DNA from: Acanthosepion lycidas
Lineage: Eukaryota > Mollusca > Cephalopoda > Sepiida > Sepiidae
NCBI GenBank assembly: GCA_963932145.1
Contig: OZ010580.1
Span: 38,255,855-38,319,854 of the forward strand
Direction of reading: 5' to 3'
DNA length: 64,000 bases
Positions 1-10,434 of the stretch are shown here, piece after piece. Within the stretch, counting starts at the first letter, position 1, and each line of letters starts with the position of its first letter. The translations under genes were made by a program, and so were the position numbers. The notes beneath the pieces were generated by a model. That model was not told the DNA's origin and searched no databases. It saw only the letters and a list, made by a program, of their open reading frames with translations.

Positions 1-639
1 TGCATTAATAGTTAAGCACTTTTGTAGAGAAAGTAAACTAAGTACTATTTTCAATAAACATACACTAAAATTAAGTTACAGCTGTACTGAAAACTTAGAA
101 AAAATTATTAAGAAAGATAATGCTAATATCTTCAATAAACACTTATACCAAAACCAAAGAAATTTAGACAATATAAAAATAAAAAGACATGAAGATAAAC
201 AAAAATTATGTAACCGTAGAAATCCTCATAATGGTCCTCTACAAAATAAATTTTGCACGGAATCATTAGTGTAACAATGCGCTATCTTATCTATTGAGAA
301 TCACGAAAACATAAAAATCTATATAGGTAGCACAAGCCATGAGTTCAAAAAGAGGTTCAACCAACATCAAATTTCATTTAGGATAAATAAATACCGAAAT
401 CAGACTTCCCTATCAAAATATTTCTGGCACTTAAAAGAAACCAATGAAACACCTACAGTAAAATGGAAATTAATAAGAAAAGCTAGAATATGTAGGTCAT
501 TAAATGACCTGTGTTCTTTGTGCATACATGAGAAACTATATATTACTAAGTTTATAAAAATAAAAATTTACTGAATCAAAGAAATGAAATAGCTATTCTT
601 TGCCTTCATTGTCAAAAATTTTCCTTAAGTAATATTTAA
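1..639 (+). mobile_element. Penelope-like element, 3' coding end with GIY-YIG domain (decayed)
   Basis: Frame 2 is open from the window edge to a TAA at 272-274, then continues in the same frame to 572. It encodes a Cys-containing stretch (KLCNRRN...KFC) followed by the GIY-YIG signature KIYIGSTSHEFKKRFNQH and a downstream CSLCIHEKLYI block. A +2/-1 shift near 555-570 moves reading to frame 1 (LLNQRNEIAILCLH) and a TAA at 637-639, followed by an A-rich run. In Penelope-like elements this C-terminal nuclease nicks target DNA for retrotransposition, and the order zinc-like Cys, GIY-YIG, Cys/His, LLN-RNE is typical of the group. The reverse transcriptase would lie upstream of the window. One stop and one frameshift show that it is dead. 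A host GIY-YIG nuclease is less likely. Confidence 0.82.
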
Positions 640-1367
640 AAAAAAAAAAAAAAAATGAGAGCTGGTAATATACATACTAAATACTAAAATAATTTTAAAT
701 AATTTAAGTAATTCTATTACATTTACTTGATTTAAAAAGAAATATAGTCTATTAGTAATTAAGAGTAAAAATATTTTAAAATAGTAGTTAAATATAACAT
801 ATTCTAACCCAAACACCATTTTTAGAAAGAATCTTTAAGTATACAAGTTCGAAAAAATACCAAAAACTTTTTGTCGTTAATAGTAGAAAAACCCAGACGA
901 CCTGTGTTTAACGGATCTCAGAATTTTTTAAAAATACACCCCTACCCTCCCTAAACTTAACCTCTTTTTCGAACGTAACTCATAATTGATACAACAATAG
1001 TTAATACAAATGAACATGCTACTGCCCATCTGAATGATTGGATTTCTCTGTATCCTTGGAAACAGGAGATTATGAATTGATATGTGCATTTAATACTTAG
1101 TAAATTTAAAAATAAGTTATTCCAAAATTCGCTTGAAGATGAAACATAGCTAATGCTTTTAATTTAATTATATAATTAAATTTGAAGTTTTTAGCTTCAG
1201 TTTTTTGAAACATGGTTATTACTGTGTAGCGAAGAAACCATATTTTTTATTTTAGTTCATTTATAATATTTATGCTATATAAATTTACATTGAGCACTGT
1301 TTTGTAGAAATAACAAATATCAATAAGAACACCGGATTATATATCTTACTGTTCTTTCTTTTTATAC

Positions 1368-1407
<40 letters not shown>

Positions 1408-1753
1408 GACAAGACAGAAGATTATGTGGTGATATCATTTGTCACAAAAAAGAAACATCTGCATACAATCATGATTTTATAATGCTGTTCAATTCAAGAA
1501 CACCATTATTTTATCTGAACACATTGTTTTATAGAATGAAATATGTCACAGCCCATTATTTTAGATACACACATAAAGATATAGTTTTTTTTGTGTGTGT
1601 TTCATGCTAAAAAGTCACCTTTTAATTAAAATAATGATTTTATTGTATACTTAATACAGTGGAACCAATAAGAAACTGGATATTCTTTTGGAACAAAATA
1701 TATCGCAACCCAGTTTTACATCTCATTTATTTGCTTATTATTATTCTGATATA
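640..1753. other. AT-rich DNA without recognised gene
   Basis: I see no coding exon or known repeat core here. The stretch holds an A-run at 639-655 just after the Penelope-like ORF and a (TA)n tract at about 1371-1407. The short ORFs are AT-rich and lack domain-like sequence. Confidence 0.5.
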
Positions 1754-1755
1754 TA

Positions 1756-1832
1756 TTAGGTTGGTGCAAAAATAATGACGTAATAACGTCAAAAAATGAC
1801 ATTATTACGTCATTATTTTTGCACCAACCTAA
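1756..1832. mobile_element. Palindromic mariner MITE, long-arm type (77 bp)
   Basis: The element begins TTAGGTTGGTGCAAAAATAA and ends with its reverse complement, flanked by TA on both sides (1754-1755 and 1833-1834). The whole element folds on itself through a TGACGTAATAACGTC-type interior. The terminus matches the mariner (MADE1/Hsmar1-like) inverted repeat, which is established knowledge. It has no coding capacity and would need a transposase supplied in trans. Confidence 0.9.
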
Positions 1833-1985
1833 TATATATCAATTATTAAGTAGAAAATATACTTAATAAATCAAACAAACATTTGGGCCAATACAATATA
1901 TTCAAAAGTTCATAGCATAAATATTTTTCTACATAGCTACATAAGCCATTATTTTGTTTAATATTTTAATTAACAAATCACTTCT

Positions 1986-2545
1986 TTTTTTCTTCTGGTT
2001 GAATACCCAAATTTTTCCCAATCCAGTTCATATTTTCTCTCCAGTATTTTTGTTTCTTCAATTTTTCCTTTAAACCCTTTAATTAAACGTAAGTGTCCTC
2101 ACTACATCACATCTATTCAATCAATAATTTTGTTAAATATTTTGCAAGTGATATACATAAACAAGACTTGTGTTTGACACTGGATCATACAATTAAGTCA
2201 TTATTGCCGATTAATCAGATTAACTCCCAAACTAATCAGAGGATAAATCAAATCCTCAGGGTTTAAAAAAAAAATAAATAAAGATTAGGCTGAGTATGTA
2301 AAATGAAACTTTAATTTTGACATTGCTGTTCTTAATTAGGACTATGAATATATGCATCAATAAGCGGAAATGTATGTATTTTGGTATAAAGTTCTATAAA
2401 GTCTGTTCTTTTGTCTCTCTCTCTCTCTCTATCAATTCTAAACTCACCCACTTAAATAACCTACAAAGAATTGCCTTCACACACAAGGCTTGATACCCAC
2501 AACTGTACACATTTCCATACCTATTTTTCTCTATATGTATACATG
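1986..2545. other. AT-rich spacer, no gene seen
   Basis: This stretch contains a short (TC)n run at about 2416-2430 and an A-run at 2265-2282. No repeat family or open exon is recognised. Confidence 0.4.
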
Positions 2546-2548
2546 GGA

Positions 2549-2750
2549 AGTGCGGGTTGTATAATTGCTTGTGGCTCAGAATGAGAAATCAGCCAGCCAA
2601 GTTCAAATTCCAGTTGAGTCTGTCACATTCACTTTTGCACAAATACCCTTGAGGAAAAATATGAATCCTTCTTTTGTACCCCAAGCTATGGGTTAAATAG
2701 CAGGGCAGACTAAACTCTCTAACCATGTTGGCAACCAGTATGGTTTTATT
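2549..2750 (+). mobile_element. 5S/tRNA chimeric SINE, partial (tRNA-like part and body)
   Basis: The block GTGGCTCAGAATGAGAAATC followed by AAGTTCAAATTCCAG is the tRNA-like promoter half of the SINE family seen in full at 63562-63925. The 'CAAATACCCTTG...AGCTATGGGTTAAATAG' body follows. The 5S-derived head is missing. The tail (GGCAACC near 2730) resembles the variant at 15020-15325. Confidence 0.75.
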
Positions 2751-2754
2751 AACT

Positions 2755-2952
2755 GATTTGTTTTTTACAGTTTACCAACCTTTTGCAGGTTATTTAAAGC
2801 CAGAAAATATTTTTAGATTATAGGAATTTTTTTAGAGATAATAATGATTTTATTTATAAAAGTCCTACTAATGAATCCATGTTTGAAGGCAGAAGATGTG
2901 GATTTGCACTTTTCCCAAGTGTATTTGCATGTAAGTGAATATAACGAACACA
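2755..2952 (-). mobile_element. 5S/tRNA chimeric SINE, 3' body, inverted relative to its neighbour
   Basis: Reading the minus strand gives the family's 3' end. On the plus strand this is seen as GATTTGTTTTTTACAG, GGTTATTTAAAGCCAGAAAA, then TCCTACTAAT and the AAGTGAATATAA region. It abuts the plus-strand copy at 2549-2750, so the two bodies form an inverted pair. Confidence 0.75.
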
Positions 2953-2964
2953 ATTTACAATCGT

Positions 2965-2994
2965 CTGATGAGGTGCATTGATACACCTCGAAAC
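2965..2994 (+). ncRNA. Hammerhead-like motif (CTGATGA-hairpin-GAAAC)
   Basis: CTGATGA at 2965-2971 is followed by GGTG...CACC, which pairs, and then TC-GAAAC. The GA of the first box can also extend the stem with TC, so the register is not the textbook one. It lies just downstream of a SINE fragment. Ribozyme activity is an inference. Confidence 0.35.
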
Positions 2995-3099
2995 ACAACT
3001 ACTATTGTGTAATGATTTTGACGTTTTCAATGTAATATCCTAAAATAAATAATATTGCTCTACTTTGCATTGAGCCCTCTTTTAAATTAAATGCTATGA

Positions 3100-3360
3100 A
3101 TGTTGGAATTGTACTCTATTCTAGGAAAGGATAAAAGCTGAACAGGGTTCAAGATGATGGCAATTGATGTTGCATTTATATTTTTGAAGATTGTAGTTAT
3201 CAGCGAAGCAAGGAAATGGAAGGGAGTTTCACAGGTGGGAAGTGCAAGAAAAGAAACTGCTGGAGTAGAAGTGACGGTCACATTTAACTAATTCAACAGT
3301 AAAAGGCTAGGACATAGATGCCAATCTAGTTGCATGCTTAAACTCAAAGCCCAAATAGTA
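3100..3360 (-). mobile_element. Jockey/CR1-like LINE 3' fragment
   Basis: The plus strand shows GGAGTTTCACAGGTGGGAAG and GAAACTGCTGGAGTAGAAG. These are the reverse complement of the 'FFSRTSHLWNSL' C-terminal coding block of the LINE family seen best at 37235-37665. No intact frame remains. Confidence 0.7.
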
Positions 3361-3520
3361 CTTTGGAACACATATCTTACCAATTCTTGAAATAAACATA
3401 TTTGCTAAGTTTTATATCCTAATGTAAAGAAAGACAGTTTTTTAAAGAAATGTATTGTCTGACATATTTTCAGCAAGATATGTGTTCAAAAGCACTATTG
3501 GAGCCACATTTGATCAGAAG

Positions 3521-3607
3521 GTCCTATGTAGCTAAGTTGGTCTAAGGTATTTCAGATATAATAATGACCTCCTCCAGGGGACACAGGTTTGAATCCTACT
3601 AGAGGAC
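3521..3607 (+). mobile_element. tRNA-like sequence (tRNA-derived SINE head or tRNA pseudogene)
   Basis: GTCCTAT at 3521-3527 can pair with AGAGGAC at 3601-3607 as an acceptor stem with one mismatch. A TAGCTAAGTTGG box A and a GGTTTGAATCC box B are present. The length of 87 and the stretched middle mean that it is not a clean tRNA. A SINE head is most likely. No second copy was found in the window. Confidence 0.5.
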
Positions 3608-3629
3608 ATATTTTTTAACAAAATTTCTC

Positions 3630-3715
3630 AAATATTCAGGCCAGCAGATGTAAATAAATAAATGTACTGTTTAATAAATAAATAAAAACAGAGCATCTAC
3701 TTAAACATGACTAAC
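3630..3715 (+). repeat. Arm of an AT-rich inverted-repeat family
   Basis: The string ACTGTTTAATAAATAAATAA followed by GAGCATCTACTTAAA matches one arm of the hairpin at 60517-60661 and the copy at 45630-45700. Confidence 0.5.
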
Positions 3716-3804
3716 CATTTAAAAAATAATGATTAAAAAGGTAAGTGTGTGTGTGTGTGAATATGTTGTCATCCACAAACAGACTGTTTCACTGTATCAC
3801 AGCT

Positions 3805-3900
3805 CTTCAGTGTGGCTAGATGTCTGATTGCTCTAAGCCAAGATCGAAACCCGACCAATTTGGTATCAGCCAGATATTCTACCCCTAGGCTATCATTGCA
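3805..3900 (+). mobile_element. tRNA-like SINE fragment beside simple repeats
   Basis: AGTGTGGCTAGATGTCTGAT followed by a GCCAAGATCGAAACCCGACC box-B-like segment recurs, inverted, at 25404-25500, 43816-43880 and 44305-44362. All copies touch TG or TA tracts. This one is followed by (TG)n at 3904-3925 and (TA)n at 3950-3976. Confidence 0.55.
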
Positions 3901-3944
3901 CGGATGTGTGTGTGTGTGTGTGTGTAAAGTATATTTAGACAGTA

Positions 3945-3976
<32 letters not shown>

Positions 3977-3999
3977 GGTTGTAATCTTGTATACTGCAG

Positions 4000-4870
4000 T
4001 AACAGTACCCAGTTCTTGTTAATGACTGTGATGCTTGAAACGACTTAAACAGAACAAAACATGAACTTTAAACAGTTTATTCACAATTGTGATTTGGATG
4101 TACAACAACTTCTATGAAAATTAGAAAAATATAATGTGTATGTGTGTTTGTGTGTACTGTATATGAGGGATAAAGGGACTGACCCTGACTCACATGCAGG
4201 TTAATTTGCTGAGAAAAGCTGTTAGAAAATACAACTTTTGTTTTCATTGTATTTTTTGTTGGACACTTTTTATATTATTTCTGTTTTATTCATGAAAATG
4301 GATACTCTTTCTTATATGAATTCTAACAATTCTTGATAGTCAAGTATAAAAACAACTTTTAAATCTTGCTAGATAGAATGAAAAGATGGCACTTCTATCG
4401 AACGACAAATCACATCTTGCGTACATTACAACGCACACACACACAAGTACCACACATCGTATGAATTTATTGATATTTTGTTCACGTGGTATTTTCATTA
4501 TCACAATGTGTATCTTCATATATTTTTTTAGTTTTTCATAAATAATTACTTTTGGATGGTATATTTTTTTTATTACACCCTCTGAAATGATACTTAATGG
4601 AAACCATTTCTTAAATTGTGAAGCTCTTTGTATGCACTTAAGCATGATTGAGCATGTGTTTATGTGTTTGTATGTATGTGTCTTCATCCCTTTTTCTGTT
4701 TACAACTGACACCATCTTTTTTAATATTACACATCAAGCTCAAAAACAAGATACAATATCACATTAAAAATAGTTTCTGAAGCTTAAATGGAATTTATCA
4801 GTTTATAGATCTTCATTTTAATGAATATGTATATAAATGAGTAATTTTCAGTATATGTATTTTATAAATA
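4000..4870. other. AT-rich DNA, no supported gene
   Basis: A 115-codon minus-strand ORF lies at 4340-4687. It includes a run encoded by a (CA)n repeat and shows no domain-like pattern, so I do not call it a gene. Nothing else is recognised. Confidence 0.5.
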
Positions 4871-4877
4871 TGGGTAT

Positions 4878-4880
4878 GTA

Positions 4881-4933
<53 letters not shown>
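4878..4933. repeat. (TA)n microsatellite
   Basis: An uninterrupted TA tract, followed within 25 bases by the hammerhead-like repeat at 4957-4981. Confidence 0.95.
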
Positions 4934-4935
<2 letters not shown>

Positions 4936-4956
4936 GTACATTGAAGTCAACACCCA

Positions 4957-4981
4957 GTTTCATGCTAACGGCAATCGTCAA
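4957..4981 (-). ncRNA. Hammerhead-like motif, 'GTGTTGACTTCAATGT' family, degenerate
   Basis: The minus strand reads TTGACGA, a TTGC...GCAT hairpin, then GAAAC, followed by TGGGTGTTGACTTCAATGT. The same flank follows the motifs at 33939-33963 and 51529-51553, which shows that they are copies of one element. The first base of the core is T rather than C. Confidence 0.35.
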
Positions 4982-5196
4982 CATATTGCCTGATGACTGT
5001 GTTACACTCATAAATAAAATGTGAATGTAACTTTTCTTCATATTGTTTGACCATTGCTAACTGCTTCATTATTTTTTGTTTATATGCAGGGGCTTCAAAA
5101 GTAGGTATACAGTAATTTAACTTTTTCTGGGAATGTGTAAATATTGTCTTCAATCATTGTATACCAACTTTTGCACACTTGTATCAACCTAGCTAC

Positions 5197-5282
<86 letters not shown>
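5197..5282. repeat. Compound (CT)n(TA)n(CA)n microsatellite
   Basis: Three adjoining dinucleotide tracts in the order CT, TA, CA. Confidence 0.95.
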
Positions 5283-5283
<1 letters not shown>

Positions 5284-5558
5284 TTTGATTAAAAAGCAAT
5301 GAAAGATTTTCTTGGTTACTTTTTACATTTTAATATTTCCAATAATTTTTTTAAAATCAGGTTGGTAAAAAAAACCCAGAAATATGGGAAAACAAAAAAA
5401 TCAACAAGGAACATTCATTTTGTTTTTCATAAAACTTGCATAAATGAAAAATTGCTATCCTAATATGCCAATAATATTTTTACATATATGTTGGATTAAT
5501 ACAAATAAAATGTTGTCACTTAGCTGACTGATGTGAAATTCAACATCTCATCTCCAGA

Positions 5559-5596
5559 GTTTCAACCTTTTTGTAATCATTTAGTCCACTCGTCAG
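5559..5596 (-). ncRNA. Hammerhead-like motif, weak stem
   Basis: The minus strand has CTGACGA and GAAAC 26 bases apart, just outside the (TA)n tract at 5614-5668. The intervening stem is poor, so this may be a decayed copy or chance. Confidence 0.25.
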
Positions 5597-5607
5597 GAAG
5601 TTTCAGC

Positions 5608-5613
<6 letters not shown>

Positions 5614-5668
<55 letters not shown>
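5614..5668. repeat. (TA)n microsatellite
   Basis: A pure TA tract with a short (TG)n continuation. Confidence 0.95.
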
Positions 5669-5670
<2 letters not shown>

Positions 5671-5691
5671 GTGTGTGTGTATGTTTGGACA

Positions 5692-6080
5692 CATGCCCAA
5701 GTGGTTAGAATGTTCACTTTCTAAACATGAGATCCATGATTGAATCTCAATGTGGTCAATTTGTCAGGAATATAACTTCTTGATTTTATTGGTCTGGGGA
5801 GGTGATCTCAGCATGCAGCTCCTTTGCAAAATTCCTGAAAAATAATACCAAGGATTGACCCAAGACTGGGTAGACATAACTATTTGGGAGCAGTTGATTG
5901 TTGTGTTAGATAATATGCTCTCTCCCAAAAAATATAACTAAGGTCTGCATAGTAGCAGTATAAACCACAGGTTGGCTCTGTGGGTATTGAACAAAGTCAA
6001 ATGTGCTTGAGCAGGCATCTGCAACAGGGTTTGGCTAGCTGTCCTTGTAGACATGCATCTTCACATATGAGTGGACAGCC
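5692..6080 (+). mobile_element. Probable tRNA-derived SINE
   Basis: CATGCCCAAGTGGTTAGAAT (Leu/Ser-like box A) is followed by a box-B-like GATTGAATCTC about 35 bases on. Non-coding sequence then runs to a short (TA)n at about 6085-6099. The tRNA-like head is clear but the extent of the tail is a guess. Confidence 0.5.
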
Positions 6081-6273
6081 ATTTTATATATATATATATG
6101 TACCCAAGTACTGGGTTGGTGCACATGAAATAAAATTCCTATAACCAAAAACAATATTCTTAAAAATGTGCTCAATACCAAGTAAAGCTAATAATATTTA
6201 TTTAAATTTATAATATATGCATGTTATAAGATCACGACAAAAGTTGCAATTTTATTTTGACACTCCTTATTAT

Positions 6274-6310
6274 GTGTGTGTGTGTGTGTGCGTGTATGTG
6301 TGTATGTGTA

Positions 6311-6351
<41 letters not shown>
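6274..6351. repeat. Compound (TG)n(TA)n microsatellite
   Basis: A TG tract with TATG interruptions runs into a TA tract. Apparent ORFs here are translations of the repeat. Confidence 0.95.
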
Positions 6352-6353
<2 letters not shown>

Positions 6354-6359
6354 AATGCG

Positions 6360-7420
6360 AATGTCATTGTGTCACCATGTCAAGCTTTTTCAACTTTACT
6401 CATAGAGGCCATAGCCCAACATATCAGACCATTTTGGAATCAGGCTGATTCCATGAGCAAATTAAAAACATTCTGGGACAGACCCAGACCCACAATCCTG
6501 AAATTTTAAATTACCAAGTTTTCATTACTGCGATTGTTTTTGACAATTTCTTTTATGTGATATTTTGTGGCAAATGTTTTTGTACGACAACATTTTTTAT
6601 AACTTGGAAATAAATTTGGGAATAATAGATATTAATTGTGAATTGCAGAAAAAGTTACCCATGAAAAAAAAGATTGTTTCTACAGAAAGTAAGGACCTAC
6701 ATACATCAAATTGTCTTTGAAGGAGTTTATTGGCAGTGATAATTTTAGTGGGAAAATTATGTTAAGACTTCAGTTGAAGCTACAAAATCAGCTCATAAAA
6801 ATCTTTTAATGCCTAAGTTGGCATTTAAAATTAAATTTCATAACTGACTTCTGGTGGTCAACTATATTGTATCAAAAATATATACTGTTTTTAGTAATTA
6901 AATAATATTCTAAGATTATTACAGAAATAAAAGAGTTTTATTTAACTGCTTTACACTTTGAAAGTAAAATAAATGATAATTTACATCCAAACATTCTTAA
7001 ATATAAATAATGTTCATTGTTGCTTTGACCTTTGGGTTTCATTTCTTTTTTACTTACTCAAAAAATTTATTTTATTTCTGAGATTTGATCATGTGAAAAA
7101 AAAAAAAAAAAAAAAAAAGCACTCATTGCAAATATTTGTGGCATTGGAATTATATACATATTTTTTTTTAAATTAGATGAATTCTTCTGATGGACAGTTT
7201 TTAATATATCAACATCTTACAGAAAAAAAAAACATTTATGCATAATTAACTTGTAGGAAAAATAATATTTTGTTCCCCACTTTGGTTGGATCTTTTTTAT
7301 TCTTTACATTGCATTTGGCTGTTACTGATGTTAACATCAGTACACATCTTCCAGTATAACCACCATCTTTGTGGCTTTTATTTTTTGTTTCTATATTGTC
7401 TTCAACACAAACGCACACAC
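6360..7420. other. AT-rich DNA, no supported gene
   Basis: The stretch includes a long A-run at 7096-7119. No repeat family was recognised and no ORF has believable composition. Confidence 0.45.
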
Positions 7421-7664
7421 AGACAATGGTGTGTCCGGAAAGAAACCGGCCACTTTGAATATCTTCAGAACTACATGCTTAGCATTAATGTAATTTTTCA
7501 ACCAATCAAAGGGGACTGCACTGCATGTGTGTTAACAGATACTCTCATGTAGGGTTACTCACTCTTAATTGATAATTGTCTGTGCAAGAACTAATCATGC
7601 TTCTTTAGCAAAATAACATTTCCCAAGTTTGTTAGTCTCCAAAAGTCCGAGTTTCTTAAAGTTT

Positions 7665-7850
7665 AAACCATTATTGAAAGGGAAATCTCCTACTATGGGT
7701 GAGATTAAGGAGAGTGTAACTTATAGTGATCCTGAACGAAGACTTTGCAGACATTTTTGAAAATTGGAATGGATACTATATTATTGGGATGTACTTTAAG
7801 GAAGTGAGGAAGACAATACACCATTACCCTAGGTAGGTTACTTTTTCATT
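7665..7850 (+). repeat. Dispersed repeat, copy 1
   Basis: ATTGAAAGGGAAATCTCCTA, GAGATTAAG, TGATCCTCAA/TGATCCTGAA and TTTTTGAAAATT occur in the same order and orientation at 63090-63290, ending near CCTAGG(T/G)AGGTTA. The family is unknown to me. Confidence 0.6.
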
Positions 7851-7904
7851 TATATTAAATGACACTAAAATTTGTGGATAGACTTTGTATTTACACAGCT
7901 GTGC

Positions 7905-8060
7905 ATACAAAATGATCAGCTATGTACACTATTTACTTTGTTCAGACTGTTGTCCTCATCTCTATTGCCATATTCACAATGTTTCGATCATTGTATGCTC
8001 CGGCTTTCTTCAGATGATATTTGGTGGAATTTCAAACCGAACCCTTTATTTAGTCTATGA
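7905..8060 (-). mobile_element. Penelope-type terminal repeat fragment (inferred) with hammerhead-like motif
   Basis: The minus strand carries the same block as the inverted pair at 58705-58820 and 59000-59105: CCGGAGCATACAATG...GAAAC...ATGGC...GATGAGGACAA...GTCTGAA. The assignment to a Penelope-like terminal repeat is an inference from the hammerhead-like core, not from an adjoining reverse transcriptase. Confidence 0.45.
7981..8013 (-). ncRNA. Hammerhead-like motif (CTGAAGA-hairpin-GAAAC)
   Basis: On the minus strand CTGAAGA is followed by AAGCCGGAGCATACAATGATC and then GAAAC. The stem is weaker than in the copies at 58779-58811 and 59010-59042. Confidence 0.35.
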
Positions 8061-8379
8061 CTTGTTTCATTTGCTAACAGTCTGGGCAATGCAAATAGTG
8101 TAAATAATTACAATACCTCATCTTAGAAATATAGATATATACTGAAATGATCAGCTGTCAGTATGTTCACATTTTCAAATATGTTATTTTATAAGATATT
8201 ATAATTGTCATATCAGATGTATCAAAAATATTTTCATTCTTTAACTATTTGTATATATTCCTCCTGATTTCACATTTTCCACTGACATGGAGTGATTATA
8301 TTGAATCAATTGCTCAGTCTGCTAGTAAAAAATTTGTTTCACTGTGTCAGGGCAGATAGTTTTTTCTCTTCAGAATACA

Positions 8380-9052
8380 TTTTACACATTTATAAATGAA
8401 CCATACATCCATACATTGAATATTGCTGCCATATCTGGGCTGGTGGGGTCTGGCTATATATCTCGAGATTCTCGACAAAATCTAAAATGTTCGTAATGTT
8501 ATTGGTCCTGACCTGGCATGTCAACGTCAATCACTTTCCAGCCACTGTGATAATGTTTCCTTCTTTCTTTTCTATAAATATTTCCATGGCAGTTTTTCTG
8601 ATTAGCTTTTCTCCTTGGTACCTTAACTACATAGATTTAAGCGTACTGCTAGATTGGTTACTAGGTTTCAGTTTTACTGTTAAATTAGCTAGATGTAAAC
8701 GTAAGTTATATTCTAATAGTTTCTTTTCTTGCACTTCTCACCTGTGAAAATTTCTTCAAATTTCTTGTTTCCCCGCCACTTATTAGGTTGGTGCAAAAAT
8801 AATGACATGATAATGTCGTTTTTTGACGTTAAAAAATACGTCAAAAAACGACATTATTACGTCATTATTTTTGCACCAACCTAATATAATCTTCCAAAAT
8901 TTAAATGCAAATACAATCAAAATCTTTTGTTTTCTTGAAACCTGTTCTTTTATTGTCTTTTTTTTTTTTCCATACTAAAGTCTTCTCCTTCTCTTTCACC
9001 TGCAGTAACCCTTGCATCTTAGTGCTATTATTACCTTACTTGGGGTGAAATG
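8380..9052 (+). mobile_element. Jockey/CR1-like LINE 3' end, interrupted by a MITE
   Basis: Reading gives the block HPYIEYCCHIWAG(G), typical of the post-RT part of these LINEs, then decayed coding to SNSFFSCTSHL near 8745. A 3' UTR follows that ends with GCATCTTAGTGCTATTATTA and CTTGGGGTGAAAT at about 9050. The mariner MITE at 8783-8884 has inserted into it. Stops and small indels show that it is dead. Confidence 0.75.
8783..8884. mobile_element. Palindromic mariner MITE, 102-bp type
   Basis: TTAGGTTGGTGCAAAAATAA and its reverse complement form the ends, with TA at 8781-8782 and 8885-8886. The arms pair almost fully through TGTCGTTTTTTGACG and its complement. It lies inside the LINE at 8380-9052. 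Confidence 0.92.
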
Positions 9053-9329
9053 TTTACTCTGTCTTACCATGCATTTTAAAATATCATAATCATCTACTTA
9101 TGGACTTTATTTCAAGGGTCAAGTTACCATCCATTAATTTAAGCGTACTTAAATACGCTGAAATCAATTTGGGCCATAACAGCTAGATATTGGTTCCTTT
9201 TCTTGTATTTCCCACAAACAGCTTCACTGGCTTTGAGGCTCAGTTGAAAATAATATCTTCAGAATTGCCAGAATTTCAATACTTGTAATGAATCTCAAAC
9301 AAAATGGGTACATGATTTGTATTTATTAT

Positions 9330-9520
9330 GATATATATAATAATCCTTGATAAAATCCAAAGAAGAATCTGCAATGCCATTAGTCTTGTCCTGACATCTT
9401 GGCTTCAGTCATTTTCCCACTGCTGTAACATAGCTTCCCTGTGCCTTTTTTTATAAATACTTTCATGGTAATTGTTCTGATGAACTGTCCTCTCTACTTA
9501 TTTTGATTCCCCACCCCACC
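9330..9520 (+). mobile_element. Jockey/CR1-like LINE fragment
   Basis: ATAAAATCCAAAGAAGAATC, a decayed 'SLASRRDVASLSLFYRYF' type coding block (CTTCCCTGTGCC...TTTATAAATACTTTCATGG) and TGTCCTCT follow the order of the copy at 8380-9052. The frame is broken. Confidence 0.6.
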
Positions 9521-9664
9521 ATAGAAAATGGAACCAATTAGGATTTCATAAAGACTTTGAGGTATTATTGTGACTGTAGTAAGAATGGTAACTAAGAAAG
9601 TGTTTTTTTTTTTTTTAGTTTCATGAATACTGTGGTAATGTCTAGGTCAGTAATTGTGGCTAGC

Positions 9665-9960
9665 TAAAATCAATCAGATTGAAAACCAGCCTTTCCCTAT
9701 ATCACCCCTTTTGGCCTTATGCCACATATCTGTATTTTTTCAAAATAAATTTTACTTTCCTCTAGGGTACCTAGATTTTATGAATTTAAGCACTGTACTA
9801 GATTTGCTGCAGGGTCTCATCATTTTACAGTTTACATACAGAACTCACTTCCAGCTTCTTGCTTTTCAGTCAAGTTTTTTCACTCTTAACTATTGTTTTG
9901 GACAATTTCCTTCTGAGCATAGAACAAATATCTATGTTCCATTGTTTCTTCCAGTATAAG
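9665..9960 (+). mobile_element. Jockey/CR1-like LINE fragment
   Basis: A 101-codon ORF (9654-9959) covers the block equivalent to 'YLDFMNLSTVLDLLQGLI...FQSSFFTLN', which is out of the original frame. The DNA (GGTACCTAGATTTTATGAAT...CTCATCATTTTACAGTT...GAACTCACTTCC) matches the LINE 3' coding region. It is not a host gene. Confidence 0.6.
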
Positions 9961-9961
9961 G

Positions 9962-10430
9962 TTTTCTTTTTTTTTTTTGTCTCTAACCTATAGTTTGTTG
10001 ATCTAGCCATATCTACAATCTAGTCTCCTGTTTCTTTCTACTCAACAACTACATCCTGTCTTCTGAATTGAGTGGTCTGTCTGGATTACTTAGTTCCTGA
10101 GTATTTTACTCTTTTATTTTTTTGTTGATAACTTCTGGTTTGTGTTCATACCATTTATTTACATGAGAGAACACAATTGTTTTGCATAATATACATACAC
10201 AGTGATATTCAGGGGCTTGAATCTCTTCTTTGTATATTTGATGTCGTTAACACAATATTTTTACCTATCCTTTCTTCAGCCTTCATGAAATCATGAAGAA
10301 CAAAAAGAAACTTCTTCAAATACAAGTACATAACTTTCTTATATGTTCTTTTTATCTTCCTTCTAAGACAACATGTTGCAATTCACTTATGATGTAGTTT
10401 ACCATCTCAGCTTATATCTCCAAAGAGATG
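9962..10430. other. AT-rich DNA, no gene seen
   Basis: Pyrimidine-rich, unrecognised sequence between two LINE fragments. Confidence 0.4.
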
Positions 10431-10434
10431 GCAC

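Noticed and set aside
6110-6135. GGGTTGGTGCAC as another MITE end
   Set aside because: It lacks the TTA start, the TA flank and the inverted partner.
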